This document shows positions 35,501 through 53,254 of a stretch of DNA of 64,000 nucleotides, piece after piece. The position numbers and the translations under genes were made by a program. The stretch comes from Lepidostoma basale. Taxonomy: Eukaryota > Arthropoda > Insecta > Trichoptera > Lepidostomatidae. Within the stretch, counting starts at the first letter, position 1, and every line of letters begins with the position of its first letter. Where the stretch lies: positions 186,001-250,000 of the forward strand of contig JAHDVF020000415.1 of the NCBI GenBank assembly GCA_022606425.2, in the 5' to 3' direction. Below the pieces are notes generated by a model. That model saw nothing but the letters and a program-made list of their open reading frames with translations, searched no databases and was not told the DNA's origin.

Positions 35501-38500
35501 TCTAATAACCATCAATATCTCTATACATTTAATAAATACAAGGTTAAGATTTCAGGTATACCTCCATAATATATTTACGCATTGATTAAAAAAATAATAT
35601 TAATAATAATCAAAATTTATCGGGTACATACGAGATATTTTGTGAAATCGGAAACGAAATTCGTAGCGCCGAGTGCGCGACACTATATTCGCATCTCACT
35701 CTTGCATACTTCATTGTGGAAGCGCGAGGAGCTCAATGTTCTCACTGCCCGGCAGTAGCTCTCGGGCTTGCAACCAGAGTGGACCAATGCCCGTCCCGTG
35801 AGCGTTTCCAGATGTTTTTAGCAAATAAATCTCAATTATTATAATTTTTTACTTAAATTATAATTAAATAAGGGAATTGGCTATGAATGTTCTTATTTTT
35901 CCGATTTAATATCGCTAATTTTTAATTGGGTACCGACTACCCAACACAGGAACGCGCGTTCTTATTTTAGCACCGTAAGGGAAAGGTTAATAAAAAAAAC
36001 TATGGCATTGAATAACCTCACCTTGGCTCTGGAGTAGTCGACCAGATAAGCTAGGAAGGCGAGCATATTGGGGTACGTGTGCATGGCGTTCACTGACTTC
36101 AGCCAGGACTTGGTCATCACTCCAGGGTACAGGATCTTCCTTGCAGTCGCCGGAAGCTAAAACACATTAATATCCGGTTAGAATCAACTCAGAAGTTAGA
36201 ATCAAAAGCTAGAATGGCAGTGCACAGTGGTGTTCTTCTACCGACCCTTATGTATGGAAGCGAAGCATGGAACTGGCAAAAGAAGGATGAAAGTAGAATA
36301 AATGCAGTAGAAATGAGATCTCTTAGACGAATGTCGAATGAAAATATAAGAAGTGAATGCGGTGGGAATGATGGTGTCATGAACAAAATAATGAAAGGAT
36401 CATTAAGATGGTTTGGACATATGGAAAGAATGAATTAAGAAAGAATGGTAAAAAAATTATATGTTAATGATGTAAATGGAACTAGAAATAGAATCAGAAG
36501 ACCGAGGAAAACGTGGCACGATAAAATAAATCAAATATTGAATGTCGGCCATGTGAGGAGTCAGAGAAATCGACGCGCGTGCATGACACGATGTATGAAT
36601 GTTGAGGAAGCGAGAGAAATATCTCAGGAAAGAAAAGTGTGGCAGTCCATTCTTTCTGCCTACCCCTTCGGCGAGACGGCGTGATGGTTAGTTAGTTAGT
36701 TGTATATATGCTGTTTGTAATATCTTTTGAGTAAATAAACTGATATGATTTGATCAATATATGGCCTTTTGTTGGCACCTTGAGGACGTAGTTGGTGTTG
36801 TTGATGTGGTTGGGCAGGCCGAGGAGGCAGTTGACGAGGTCCACAAACAGCTTGATGGTGACGGGGCGCAGAGGGGCCCCCGAGGCGGGCAGCAGCGAGC
36901 AAGCCGTGGGGTGCTGCCTAAGGTACTCCACCACCCTTTCCGAAGTCCTGCGCTGCCACGCTTGCTCCGAGATCTTCCTGAAATATACAATTAAATTTAT
37001 TTAATTGTATCTCAATAGAGACGAAGAAGCAAACTGGAAACTGAATATGGATGATCAAGGTGCTTACAGGACTTATGACCTGTCATTGGTTGGGTTAAGC
37101 GCACGCTTTATGTAATTACAACATTCCCCATTCCACCTTTGTTATTATGATCATGCATGACAAATTTTTGGAAGATGTATATATACTTCAAATCCATATC
37201 TATCTTCACGTGTCAGTTTTAATTGTCCATCTATGTAGATTTGGTTGCACTTGTGAATCTTTTCAAGATTAACTTATACAACCGACCCACTAACGCCATC
37301 TATGGAGAATGATTTTCAGCATTTAGCAAACTACCTTATTAACACAATGCGAAGGCTGTAGCCTATAAACGTATTGTTAGAAGCCGCCAGGAGTATTATT
37401 CCATTCTATATGCCAAAGACTTGACCAGAATAATTACAAATATTTTGTGAATGTATACTTATACTTGTATACGAAATCCTGGATTTTCACCAAAGGGTGG
37501 TTAATTCAAATTTAATTGTATCTCAATAGAGACGAAGACGCAAACTGGAAACTGAATATGGATGATCAAGGTGTTTACAGGACTTATGACCTGTCATTGG
37601 TTGGGTTAAGCGCACGCTTTATGTAATTACAACATTCCCCTTTCCACCTTTGTTATTATGATCATGCATGACAAATTTTTGGAAGATGTATATATACTTC
37701 GTTTATATTCGCTTTCACTGTGTGCTGTGGATTCCTATTTTAATAAATAGAAACATATGGAGAAAAAAATAACTTACCTCGCATCCTTCGTTGGCATGGC
37801 GAGAAGAGCTCTCTCGAAATGAGCGAGACGATTGCGGTTCCCTTCGTTGGATGGTGTCCTTGGGCGGCTCTAAATGTAAAGGAAATTTTTAATGTATACA
37901 AATCTTGACGAAGATGCAAATTGGAAACAGAATATGGTGGTCGAAGCGTTTACAGGACTTATGACCTGTCATTGGTTGGGTTAAGCGCACGCTTTATGTA
38001 ATACAGCATTCCCCATTCTGCCCTTCCTACGACCACCACGTCTGACAAATTTTTGGAATGATGGTGTTATGAACAAAATAATGAAAGGATCATTAAGATG
38101 GTTTGGGCATATGGAAAGAAAGAATGGTAAAAAAATTATATGTGAACGATGTATTTGGAACCAGAAATAGAGGAAGACCGAGGAAAATGTGGCACGATCA
38201 ATTAAATCAAAAATTTAATGTCGGCCATGTGAGTCAGAGAAATCGACGCGCTTGCATGACACGATGTATGAATTTTGAGGAAGCGAGAGAAATATGCCAG
38301 GAAAGAAAAGTGTGGCAGTCCATTATTTCTGCCTACCCCTTCGGAGAGACGGCGTGATGGTTAGTTAGTTAGTTAGTTGTATATATGCTACAATGTAGGG
38401 ATACACTCCACATTTTATTTTTTTAATTCAATCTACACTAGCGCCATCTACTAAGATTGGTTGTAAGCATTAAGCAGAAGATCTTTATTAAGGCAATGTG

Positions 38501-41500
38501 AAAGGCTACCGCCATTAACATACATTGCTAGATAATGCCTGGAGATGTCGGAGCGACCGGTTTCGCCAGGCTCGCTGGCATCGACAAACGAGTGACACTA
38601 TTGCAAACTGAGTCCTTTATAGGGCTACAAGCTCTAATGGATGGGGAAAACCGCATTCAACACGATTCATTCAAAAAGATGTTTTAAATAATATTGCGCA
38701 AAATAAAATGTACTAAAATGTCACAGTTCATTGGTACTATTTTACACTTCAATTGGTTAAACTGTACTCACCGACATGGCGGACATCGGAGTGTGGAGGA
38801 GCTGTCTCGCCAGCGGAGTCTTCTGCGATGGGGTCTCCTTCATGGTCATGTACGTGGATCGCGGACGAGACTGAAACATGATCAATTTGAATCATTTTTT
38901 AATTTGAAAGGAAAAGTTGACTTTCCGAGTTCCTCAACATTCATACATCGTGTCATGCACGCACGTCGCTTTCTCTGACTCCTCACGTGGCCGATATTCA
39001 ATATTTGATTTATTTGATCGTGCCACGTTTTTTTCGGTCTTCCTCTATTTCTAGTTCTGTTTACATCGTAAACATATACATTTTTTTCTGGATAGGACAT
39101 ATGCTGTCTTGTAGATTCGTATTCTGCTCTTCATATCAAATAATTAATATAAATGAAAAAGCCTGTCTTTTAGGAGTTTTATTAAATTTTATATGGAAAG
39201 GCGAAACATATCATTCCATATAAAAGTTAATAAAACTCCTAGAAGACCGACGTTTTCATTTATATTGATTGGCTAAACCATGTGTGAACTAACAAACAGG
39301 GCCGCCATTGTGGCTGGCTGCTTGACGAATGCTGTTTGGAATAATAAAAATATGCTAAAGGAGAGCAAAATTCGAATCTACAAGACATGCGTACGTCCTA
39401 TAATGACATATGGAATAGAAACGAGAGCTGACACCATCAGAACAAAATGTCTCATAAGAACCACAGAAATGAAGACTCTCCGATCCGTTGCGGGAACGAC
39501 ACTCCGAGACAGAATAAGAAAGATCTGCAATGTAGAAGATGTCTTGCGATGGGGAAGACTGAGAAGACGCTACTGGAGAGATCGTGTGGAAAGAGCATGT
39601 TCTGAAAGAGTGATAAATATAGTCGCAAATAAAGTACCAACAAGAAATCGACCTGCAGGAAGACCACCTAAAAGATGGCGAGACAGTTGGACACCTGCAT
39701 CCCAGGAACAGGCTCCGAGAAATAACAGGACACAGTCTTAAATAAAGCAGAAGAAGACTAAACCAACTTAAAGATCCTTTCCTTATTTCGTTTACAACAC
39801 TTTCACTCGCACTGCATTCACTCCCTATATTTTCATTCGACACTATCATTTACAGATTTTCTACACATATTTGTCTTAAGAGATTTCATTTTCTTAACAC
39901 TATCATTTGATCCGAATTCATTTCTTATATTGAATAATTCTAAAGAACTTGAGAACTTACATGCGAAGTGGGCTCTCTGATCCGTCCCGCATCTGCGCTC
40001 CGATGGCGGGCTGTCCCGGGGTGCTGGTATCCCGTGCCCCCTTCCAAGGGCTGCACCCCCGACACACGCTCCAGCGAACGCCCACTCGGACGGGGGATAA
40101 AAGACATCTTGGGCCCGTCCAATCTAAACACAGAAATATTAACTCAACTCCTAGGTTCTCAAAGTGAGCGATAATGCCCGCTTGTGGGCATTTGAGACTA
40201 TCAGGGGGGTAGTAGAAGACCCAGAAAAAATAGAGAGGGTGGGCATATATAAAAATATAGTCTAAAAAGACAAAAAAAAAACACGCTAATCATTTCTTTC
40301 CTTTCTTCGTCCGCTATTCTACCATATGTCGTTTTCAGATACATAAAAGATTTAATAATATTTCAAAAATCAACCATGTGTTTCTAATAACAATTTGGAA
40401 GAATAAGATAATTCTCTAATGCTTTGCATATATTTAAATAAATAAATTATATGAAAAAACAAACAATTAAACAATTTCTAATTAATTAATACGAATGAAA
40501 GCGTCTGTTTTCTGGAATATTTTATGTGAATGATATGTTTCGCGTAAGGCATTATCAAATGTAGCGAAAATCAAATGTGTTGTTGTTTTATATGCGATTA
40601 AAAATATCGGAAGAAGAATTGGTGCTGGAAACAAAATAAACTCAAATTATAAATATATCTAGTGCCGAACCTTATGTATGGAAGTGAAGCTTGGAGTTGG
40701 CAGAAGAAGGATGGATGTAGGATAAATAAGATCACTAAGAAGAGTGTGCGGAAAAACAATGTATGGTAGAATATCTAATGATGAAAAAAGAAAGGAATAT
40801 AAGGTAGATGAATGCGTGATAAATAAAATTATGAAACCGTCACTAAGATGGTTTTGACATACGGAATGAATGAATGTGGGAAGAACGGTTAAAAAGATAT
40901 ATACAAGTAGCGTGAATGAAAAAAGATGTGGAGGAAGGCCAAGGAAGACACGGCATGACCAAATTAATCAATTACTAAGAGGCTGATGAAGATGTTTGAA
41001 AAATGAACAATCGACGGGCGTGCATGTCACGATGTGTGAATGTAGACGAGGCGCGAAAATTATGTCAGGCTAGAACAGTATGGCGATTCATCCTCTGTGC
41101 CTAACACTCCGGAAACGGCGTAATGGTTAGTTCAGAAGGCGAAACATGTCATTCTCATAAACTATAATAAAACTTATATATATCAGGCGTTTTCTTTCGT
41201 TATAATTATTTAATATGGAGTTTAATTCATTGCTCAAAAAACAATAAATAGGAGTATCCTATCTGTTTCAACTCCAATCCTTAGTACACAAAACGCAGGA
41301 TTTTTATAGTTATCCGTGACTAAAATACTATTAAAATGCGTCCTCAGACATCTGACGCAACTATGATCTCAAATTATTACAAGTAAGACACAATAAAATT
41401 ACAAAATATTGGCACAAAAATTGTTTACCTCGATTTCCTGACATTTTTAGGAGCAAGGTGGTCACAGATCTCCGAGAGCCTCTGGGCCGTGGCAGACGGC

Positions 41501-41511
41501 CTCCGCAACAT
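23537..41511 (-). CDS. Ndc80: Kinetochore protein Ndc80 (Hec1), complete
   Basis: Fourteen minus-strand exons have consistent GT-AG borders and phases: 41511-41429, 40123-39961, 38870-38772, 37869-37778, 36977-36779, 36156-36022, 34316-34215, 32776-32665, 30925-30715, 29790-29652, 27991-27855, 26913-26760, 25085-24868 and 23663-23537. They encode 656 residues (human NDC80 is about 640). The N-terminal tail is basic with Ser/Thr-Pro sites. Residues about 147-257 form the calponin-homology microtubule-binding domain: RPVTIKLFVDLVNCLLGLP, then KSVNAMHTYPNMLAFLAYLVDYSR, which matches Ndc80 (..[21 protein letters not shown]..). The remainder is a long Glu/Gln/Arg-rich coiled coil for pairing with Nuf2, ending KSVLNKN. 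The protein is the outer-kinetochore microtubule coupler in mitosis. Introns contain nearly all the transposons listed between 24 and 41 kb. It is divergently transcribed from RpS3A. The start is the first Met after an upstream AT-rich region; an upstream noncoding exon is possible. Confidence 0.93.
23717..24100 (-). mobile_element. Tigger/Jerky-type transposon, 3' remnant
   Basis: TA plus CAGTAGAACCTCGATTATCCGG (from 23717) is the typical Tigger terminal inverted repeat. The minus-strand frame 24100-23876 reads EDEEEICEEGDIGPTHSEAFQCLDVAMRWFE..GQLICLKTIRDLAASKR and stop, the C-terminus of Tigger/Jerky transposases. The rest of the gene is missing, replaced by LINE A at about 24150. Confidence 0.8.
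24160..24770. mobile_element. LINE A mosaic in alternating orientation
   Basis: Minus-strand pieces at 24160-24400 (NVTVNGETFEQVDEFVYLGSMFTVERDIERRVEAGNQVNGA) and 24580-24770 (VSCLLYADDAVLLADNEHELQVLVNCMYE, reverse-transcriptase YADD box) are separated by a plus-strand 3' end at 24410-24575 (VGHVRSRRNRRACMTRC..GGTTTG). The middle piece interrupts what is contiguous at 6215-6500, so it inserted later or marks an inversion. Confidence 0.75.
24868..25085 (-). CDS. Ndc80: Ndc80 penultimate coding exon
   Basis: It encodes ESERQRVQGLRSALSALEEQ..GREAGRTAAMRAQARAAGQRAEELARKGAGLLRETQ and HYWEDQEEK, an alanine/arginine-rich coiled-coil stretch. The exon is very GC-rich compared with its introns. Splices: acceptor TTTTAG before GAATCT, donor GTAAGT after GAGAA. 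Confidence 0.85.
25275..25349 (+). mobile_element. LINE A fragment
   Basis: GTGGCAAGAGAAGGATGAAAGTAAGATAAATGCC..GATCACTGAGAAGAATGTGCG matches the LINE A QKKDESRINAVEMRSLRRMC segment. The SINE at 25350 interrupts it. Confidence 0.6.
25350..25626 (-). mobile_element. tRNA-derived SINE with intact Pol III boxes
   Basis: Read on the minus strand it starts with a tRNA-like head. The A box is TGGCAGAGTGG (25616-25606) and the B box GGTTCGATTCC (25573-25563), both perfect matches to the consensus. A tRNA-unrelated body follows, then an A-rich tail (about 25350-25400). The acceptor stem does not pair, so it is not a functional tRNA gene. Confidence 0.75.
25645..26674 (+). mobile_element. mariner element with both ends, inactive
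   Basis: TA dinucleotides flank inverted repeats CGAGGCATGTCCAGAAAGTA (left) and CGAGGCATATCCAGAAAGTA (right, read inward). The transposase reads LSAMFPQISRSLLHETITETLGYR (helix-turn-helix part), then SIVTGDETLVAHYTPE (first catalytic Asp), VCLLHDNARR (second) and SPDLAPSDYYLF (third), giving a D,D34D arrangement. The N-terminal portion is deleted, TGG has become a stop at about 26087, and there are further frameshifts. At 1030 bp it is shorter than the usual 1.3 kb. It lies in an Ndc80 intron. Confidence 0.92.
26985..27830 (-). mobile_element. LINE A copy including reverse transcriptase region
   Basis: The minus strand encodes MTDCNISVNEENLEQVSEFVYLGSMFTADGRTDSDVERRVGAGNKMNAALK and further upstream KCMKELKVYKAGAKMSDLSVNCLLYADDAVLVADSADEL (reverse-transcriptase YADD box, shifted frame). 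Beyond that is QGCVMSPWLFNLYMDKC, the segment before the YADD box. The last 60 bp repeat this segment. It is the longest 5' extension of LINE A in the window and sits in an Ndc80 intron. Confidence 0.8.
28160..29430 (-). mobile_element. Two LINE A copies, inverted
   Basis: 28160-28680 and 28920-29430 each begin with CTAACTAACTAACCATCACGCC, the complement of the LINE A 3' end. They encode GHMERMNEE.. / GHMERMDESRMVKKLYTSSVSGKRSRGRPRKTWHDQINQ on the minus strand. The copies belong to two subfamilies (YSVYDRVSNENIRSECGANDG versus KMLYDRIPNDEIRKKCKADD). The 28680-28920 interval is AT-rich and unassigned. Confidence 0.8.
29970..30640 (-). mobile_element. LINE A copy interrupted by a SINE
   Basis: The minus-strand LINE A tail starts at 29970 (CTAACTAACCATCACATCG) and is broken at GCCGCATTC (30301). 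It resumes after 30499 with GATTCACTTCTTATATTTTC, where other copies read GCATTCACTTCTTATATTTTC without a break. Confidence 0.8.
30302..30499 (-). mobile_element. tRNA-derived SINE nested in LINE A
   Basis: The minus strand starts with a tRNA-like head: A box TGGTCTAGGGG (perfect consensus) and B box GGTTCAAGCCT (near consensus). A body follows, then an A/T-rich tail at 30302-30325. ATTC is repeated at both junctions, a short target-site duplication. A second, 5'-truncated copy is at 42712-42865. Confidence 0.8.
31036..31583 (+). mobile_element. TTAA-flanked MITE, copy 1
   Basis: TTAA lies at 31032-31035 and 31584-31587. The termini are CCTTTCCCTTACGG and, inverted, CCCTCCCTTCCCTATG. Two more copies of the same about 540-bp sequence are at 35462-35986 (inverted) and 46229-46768. 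There is no coding capacity. TTAA duplication suggests mobilisation by a piggyBac-type transposase. Confidence 0.85.
31895..32590. mobile_element. LINE A mosaic, plus-minus-plus
   Basis: Plus-strand tail pieces at 31895-32250 and 32430-32590 (GHVRSRRNRHACMTRC, KVGHVRSRKNRRVCMTRC..SILSAYPCGETA) flank an inverted piece at 32245-32430. The inverted piece belongs to the other LINE A subfamily. Confidence 0.7.
32870..33365 (+). mobile_element. LINE A copy
   Basis: Broken frames encode NGVLVSNLTFGSQVWNWPKKDESRINAVEMRSLRRMCGK, RWFRHMEKRNEERMVKKVYVKYVN and the terminal SILSAYPFRGTAW. It ends GGCGGTTAGTTAGTCAG. Confidence 0.75.
33435..34170 (-). mobile_element. LINE C copy
   Basis: Minus-strand pieces read VWSRLECGSMIWSPHEARYSLMLERVQKRFLRYLYMREFGSYPWLYPTAFLLGMLGTNSLQIRRDG, LTHFFRLVRGLFKNSVILEAIHLYVPEGYLRQRQ and the shared 3' end. 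It is the longest contiguous LINE C tail, with upstream INDLGIVYESRLTFHTHIEGI-like sequence to 34170. Confidence 0.75.
34655..35065 (-). mobile_element. LINE E copy, best preserved tail
   Basis: The minus strand encodes MNRLEAFEMWLHRRMLRVPWTDMVTNTEVLRRAR, HLGHILRGEKYHLLQLILEGKIEGRRGPGRRQMSWLRNVREWT and ends FAEVIANVGGTRQGT. This is the widespread insect LINE ORF2 C-terminus. It lies in an Ndc80 intron. Confidence 0.8.
35462..35986 (-). mobile_element. TTAA-flanked MITE, copy 2 (inverted)
   Basis: It is the inverse of 31036-31583 throughout. The right flank is TTAA (35987-35990); the left flank has mutated to TTAT. Confidence 0.85.
36200..36705 (+). mobile_element. LINE A copy
   Basis: HSGVLLPTLMYGSEAWNWQKKDESRINAVEMRSLRRM joins directly to SNENIRSECGGNDGVMNKIMKGSLRWFGHMERMN, with CGYSVYDRV deleted. 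The tail then runs through GHVRSQRNRRACMTRCMNVEEAREI to SILSAYPFGETA and (TTAG)n. Confidence 0.8.
37005..38060 (+). repeat. Three copies of the GACGAAGATG repeat
   Basis: Copies start near 37005, 37515 and 37905 with TCTCAATAGAGACGAAG (or CTTGACGAAGATG). They continue through ACAGGACTTATGACCTGTCATTGGTTGGGTTAAGCGCACGC. The first two are almost identical over 190 bp. The Ndc80 exon at 37778-37869 lies between the second and third. Confidence 0.75.
38062..38375 (+). mobile_element. LINE A copy inserted in a GACGAAGATG repeat
   Basis: The LINE A tail starts at ATGATGGTGTTATGAAC and ends in TGATGGTTAGTTAGTTAGTTAG. It lies between the repeat's GACAAATTTTTGGA and its continuation TTGTATATATGCTAC. 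Confidence 0.7.
38555..38630 (+). repeat. Short interspersed repeat (GGTTTCGCCAGGCTCGCTGGCATC)
   Basis: CGGTTTCGCCAGGCTCGCTGG and the following ACACTATTGCAAACTGAGTCC recur inverted at 31780-31850 and partly at 5045-5080. The class is unknown. Confidence 0.5.
38930..39930. mobile_element. LINE A, fold-back repeat, LINE D and LINE A cluster
   Basis: 38930-39085 is an inverted LINE A tail. 39128-39275 is a fold-back repeat whose arms (AATATAAATGAAAA / TTTTCATTTATATT and AGGAGTTTTATTAA / TTAATAAAACTCCT) pair. 39277-39755 is a plus-strand LINE D frame: NNKNMLKESKIRIYKTCVRPIMTYGIETRADTIRT through RPAGRPPKRWRDSWTP. 39770-39930 is another inverted LINE A piece. All lie in the Ndc80 intron between the exons ending at 39961 and starting at 38870. 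Confidence 0.75.
40165..40600. other. Ndc80 intron sequence, mostly unassigned
   Basis: AT-rich and noncoding. A fold-back repeat fragment is at 40485-40580 (GAATGATATGTTTCGC..AAGGCATTATCAAATG). Nothing else was recognised. Confidence 0.4.
40600..41140 (+). mobile_element. LINE A copy, strongly decayed
   Basis: GAAGTGAAGCTTGGAGTTGGCAGAAGAAGG, ACAATGTATGGTAGAATATC, GGCCAAGGAAGACACGGCATGACC and CGGCGTAATGGTTAG mark the LINE A tail in order, with many indels. Confidence 0.65.
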
Positions 41512-41801
41512 ATTTTCTGAATGTTACAAAAAACAATTTAATAAAAATATATAACAAAACTTTATTTCAACGATGAAAACATATATTCTGTCAGTTTACA
41601 GCGGTTGTTTGAATTTGAAATTCCATAGATGATTAAACAAAGTTTGATTATTGCCATATTAATAAATTTATACCATTGTGTTTTTAAATACATAAGTACG
41701 CACAATTGGATGATCGAATGAAAAGTCGTTCATAGATGGCGCCAGCATATGTTACAACGCGCTAACGAAGTGCAGCGCCGAATACATATAAGCTAAAATT
41801 A

Positions 41802-42305
41802 GTGTATTTTTGGAATCGAAGATCTTTAAATTACATTCTCCTCTGCCAAGTCGGCCACGTGGACGCTAACTGGCGTTCCCGCGAGATTTATTTCTCACTT
41901 CGCCTGCCATCAAAAAGGGCCCCTCGCCTGCCGTGCTGCGACACTCTACATCGTCCAGCTACATTAGGACTATCGCCTGCCACATCTCGTCATCGCTGCC
42001 TCTGCCTGCGTCGTCCTGCCGCCACGATCGCCACCGATCTACACCACGAACCGCACACACACGACCTCACCCCAACCCTTACCCCTAAACCATCGCTCTC
42101 CACCAAAACACTCCCGCCCCTCTCGGATCCGCAGGATCAACCGGCCCCCGTCCAAGGACATCCCCTGTCACCGTCACTCAGTCCACACTCCAGGCCCCTT
42201 CAATCCACCTACCCGTGTCACATTCAGTCGAGTCGGCTTGACCCACAACATCCTTCGAAATCCCATCCTAAACCTCAATATCACATCACAAGTGAACTTC
42301 GATAA
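41802..42305 (+). CDS. Pro/His/Ser-rich open reading frame, doubtful
   Basis: A 167-codon frame in the Ndc80-RpS3A intergenic region. The last 100 residues are rich in Pro, Ser, His and Thr (LTPTLTPKPSLSTKTLPPLSDPQDQPAPVQGHPLSPSLSPHS) with no domain. The sequence is markedly C-rich on the plus strand, unlike its surroundings. It could be the low-complexity 5' part or ORF1 of a retroelement, or a first exon region upstream of Ndc80 read on the other strand. No splice context or Kozak evidence supports a real protein. Confidence 0.25.
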   Translation: MYFWNRRSLNYILLCQVGHVDANWRSREIYFSLRLPSKRAPRLPCCDTLHRPATLGLSPATSRHRCLCLRRPAATIATDLHHEPHTHDLTPTLTPKPSLSTKTLPPLSDPQDQPAPVQGHPLSPSLSPHSRPLQSTYPCHIQSSRLDPQHPSKSHPKPQYHITSELR

Positions 42306-42489
42306 CATATATCAATGTCAAGTTTTGGAGTTAAGTTAGGTTTACGAGCAGAGGCGGATTTGCCCTAAGTTCCAGTAGGCCCGGGCCTAGGGCAGCCAAA
42401 CGTGGCAAAAAATAATAATAAGAAAATATGGACGTCCGATCTCCCTGATGTGAACGGACTCTACGATGTTATCTGTGAAGGAATTCTTC

Positions 42490-42680
42490 TTCTTCCTCAG
42501 CCTATTCCCTCCACTCCTGGACAAAGACCTCCTCCATTTGCTTCCATGTCATTCTGTCCTGTGTAGACTGCATCCAGACTATTCCGACGTGTCTGTTTAG
42601 ATCATCCTTCCACCGTAGTTGCGGTCGCCCTGCACTTCTCTTCGCCGTCCACGGTCTCCAAGTCAGTAGTCGTTTTACGT
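42490..42680 (-). mobile_element. LINE fragment (RPQLRWKDDL type)
   Basis: Translated from the minus strand it reads RPQLRWKDDLNRHVGIVWMQSTQDRMTWKQMEEVFVQEWRE, a common insect LINE ORF2 tail of a family not otherwise seen in the window. There is a (GAA)n-like tail at 42482-42495. Confidence 0.65.
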
Positions 42681-42711
42681 TACTTACTTACGAAAAACCA
42701 TTCAGTCTTCT

Positions 42712-42865
42712 GATCTAGTGGACATGGGTTCAAGCCTGGACACGGCCAGATTCCTTCTTCATAATAATGAGCTATTTTCTTCTCACGTTGAAGATTGTAA
42801 AATGAATTCTAATATCATTGGTATAAATCCTTGATGTAGTCTTTTTAAAAAAAAAAAGATTATCG
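42712..42865 (+). mobile_element. tRNA-derived SINE, 5'-truncated
   Basis: It contains the B box GGTTCAAGCCTGG and the same body as 30302-30499 (CCTTCTTCATAATAATGA, TTGAAGATTGTAA), ending in a poly-A run at 42847-42858. The A-box half is missing. Confidence 0.7.
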
Positions 42866-43069
42866 AAGAGGTACTCGATTTGAATGACGCTCTGCTACTC
42901 TCCCTACAAAAGACCGACTTATAAATAAATTGCACATCCTACGTTCTGGAATTAAGAAGGACTGCGCAGTATGCTCCAATAGAAAAATTCCAGATTGAAG
43001 AAAAGAAACACAATTTTGAAAGTAAACCTAGACTTCACGTTGGGGAACGTTCAAAAAGGCTCTCTTTAT

Positions 43070-43390
43070 TTTAACTAACTATCCATCACGCCGTTTTCCG
43101 AAGGGGTATTCCTCTCTAGCTTCCACCACATTCATACATTGTAACATGCATGCTCCTCGATTTTTACAACTTCGAATATGGCCTCCTTTCGGAATATGAT
43201 TATTATTTTAATTTTACTTGTGATGCAATCATCTGACTTACATTTCTTTCTTATTTCGTCGTTCTTTGTTCTAGCATATAGCGTTTTCCCGCATATTCTC
43301 CTTAGTGATCTCATTTCTACGGCATTTATCCTACTTTCATATTTTTTTTTGGCCAGCCCTAAATTTAACTTCCATACATAAGGGTCTTAG
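43070..43390 (-). mobile_element. LINE A copy, inverted
   Basis: ACTAACTATCCATCACGCCG is the complement of the LINE A 3' end. The minus strand encodes RSLRRICGKTLYARTKNDEIRKKCKSDDC. Confidence 0.7.
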
Positions 43391-44514
43391 GGATTTTATC
43401 AAGTATTTACAGAACTTAGGGATTTTTTAAGCAAGGAAATTAAATGGATTCAAACGATAGAAGGTTAAATACATTAAATTTAATTCAAAAGATGGGCAAA
43501 GTAAAACTAATTATTAATGATGAAGCATTTTTCAAATGAATGCGAAAATATGCGAATATTTAAAAATAAATAATGATTCTAAGTTAATTGCTCTTCTGGT
43601 CCGTTATAGGGTTCGCGCCACAGGGCGTGATCACAAGCAAACTGTGTTTTCACGCCTACCCAGGCACTTCGGTGTGGCCGTACCCTTAATATGGTTCCGA
43701 TATCTAATTAGACTCTCCGAACTCTTGATTTTGCATTAGATTTTTTCAAATTACAGATGCAGACGAAATTAAAACACTGATTGAGTCTACGCATAGCAGA
43801 AGAGTTAAATACTTTAAATCACTATTAAATTTTAAATATGTAAAATCATTCTTATAATCATTATATTAATAAATAAGTGTTATAGGAAGTGTTTTTGGAA
43901 ATACTTTAATTTGAACATTGCAATTCTTTTCTGATTTATATAACTTCATTTAGTTGTCATCACCCATGTGAACATTGTATCCATAAATTTAACTAATTTC
44001 AGGTTATTATTTCCTATATTCTAGGGTTTGTCTGTTGATTTGTTTTTTTAATTGCCGTATTCTGCTTATTCAACTCGTGTATATAAAATCTGCACTTTGG
44101 TTTTTCGCTACATTTGATAATGCTTTAGATAGACGAAACATGTCATTCACATCAAATATAATAAAACTACTAGAAAACAGACGTTTTCATTCGTATTAAT
44201 TAGTTTTGTTATCATGTTATGCAAGAGAGGATGATGCCATTGTTTGTAAAGGAGGCAGTAGTCCAGGTAAAGGTTGGAATTCTATCAGTGCCACCTTGAA
44301 AATAACAATTTAACGTCAAGACGGCATTGGTTCAATGCATTATATTTAGTTTCACTTGAAAAAAGGAATTTTATCAATGTAAACGGTATTTTTTACTACT
44401 ATATAATTGGGTAGATATGATTAAAGTAATTTTTCTATATGGCAGCAATACAAAAGTCAAAAAGGTTGCTTCCGCAAACTTTTTCTATGATTCTTTCTTG
44501 TCTCCGCATTTAAC
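43391..44514. other. Upstream region of RpS3A
   Basis: Mostly AT-rich and noncoding. 43595-43740 reads as a decayed LINE C-terminus (CR1-like, FSRLPRHFGVAVPLIWFRYLIRL). A fold-back repeat piece is at 44105-44210. The last 30 bp before the ATG (TTCTTTCTTGTCTCCGC) are pyrimidine-rich, as expected of a 5' TOP start of a ribosomal protein mRNA; the exact start is not determined. Confidence 0.45.
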
Positions 44515-53165
<8,651 letters not shown>

Positions 53166-53167
<2 letters not shown>

Positions 53168-53171
53168 TAAA
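53166..53171 (+). terminator. Polyadenylation signal of RpS3A
   Basis: AATAAA overlaps the last two bases of the TAA stop codon, leaving a very short 3' UTR, as is common for ribosomal protein genes. Confidence 0.7.
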
Positions 53172-53254
53172 TACTATTTTTAACTACTGAATACCTCTTT
53201 TATTACCTCACACCACTCCCGTTGGATAAAACAATATTCCTCCTACATTACATT

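Noticed and set aside
16795..41745. Recurrent (G)CGCCATCTA near 9350, 38450 and 41730 as a transcription-factor site
   Set aside because: The word occurs in the same position of interspersed repeats, so it is part of those repeats and gives no evidence for regulation.
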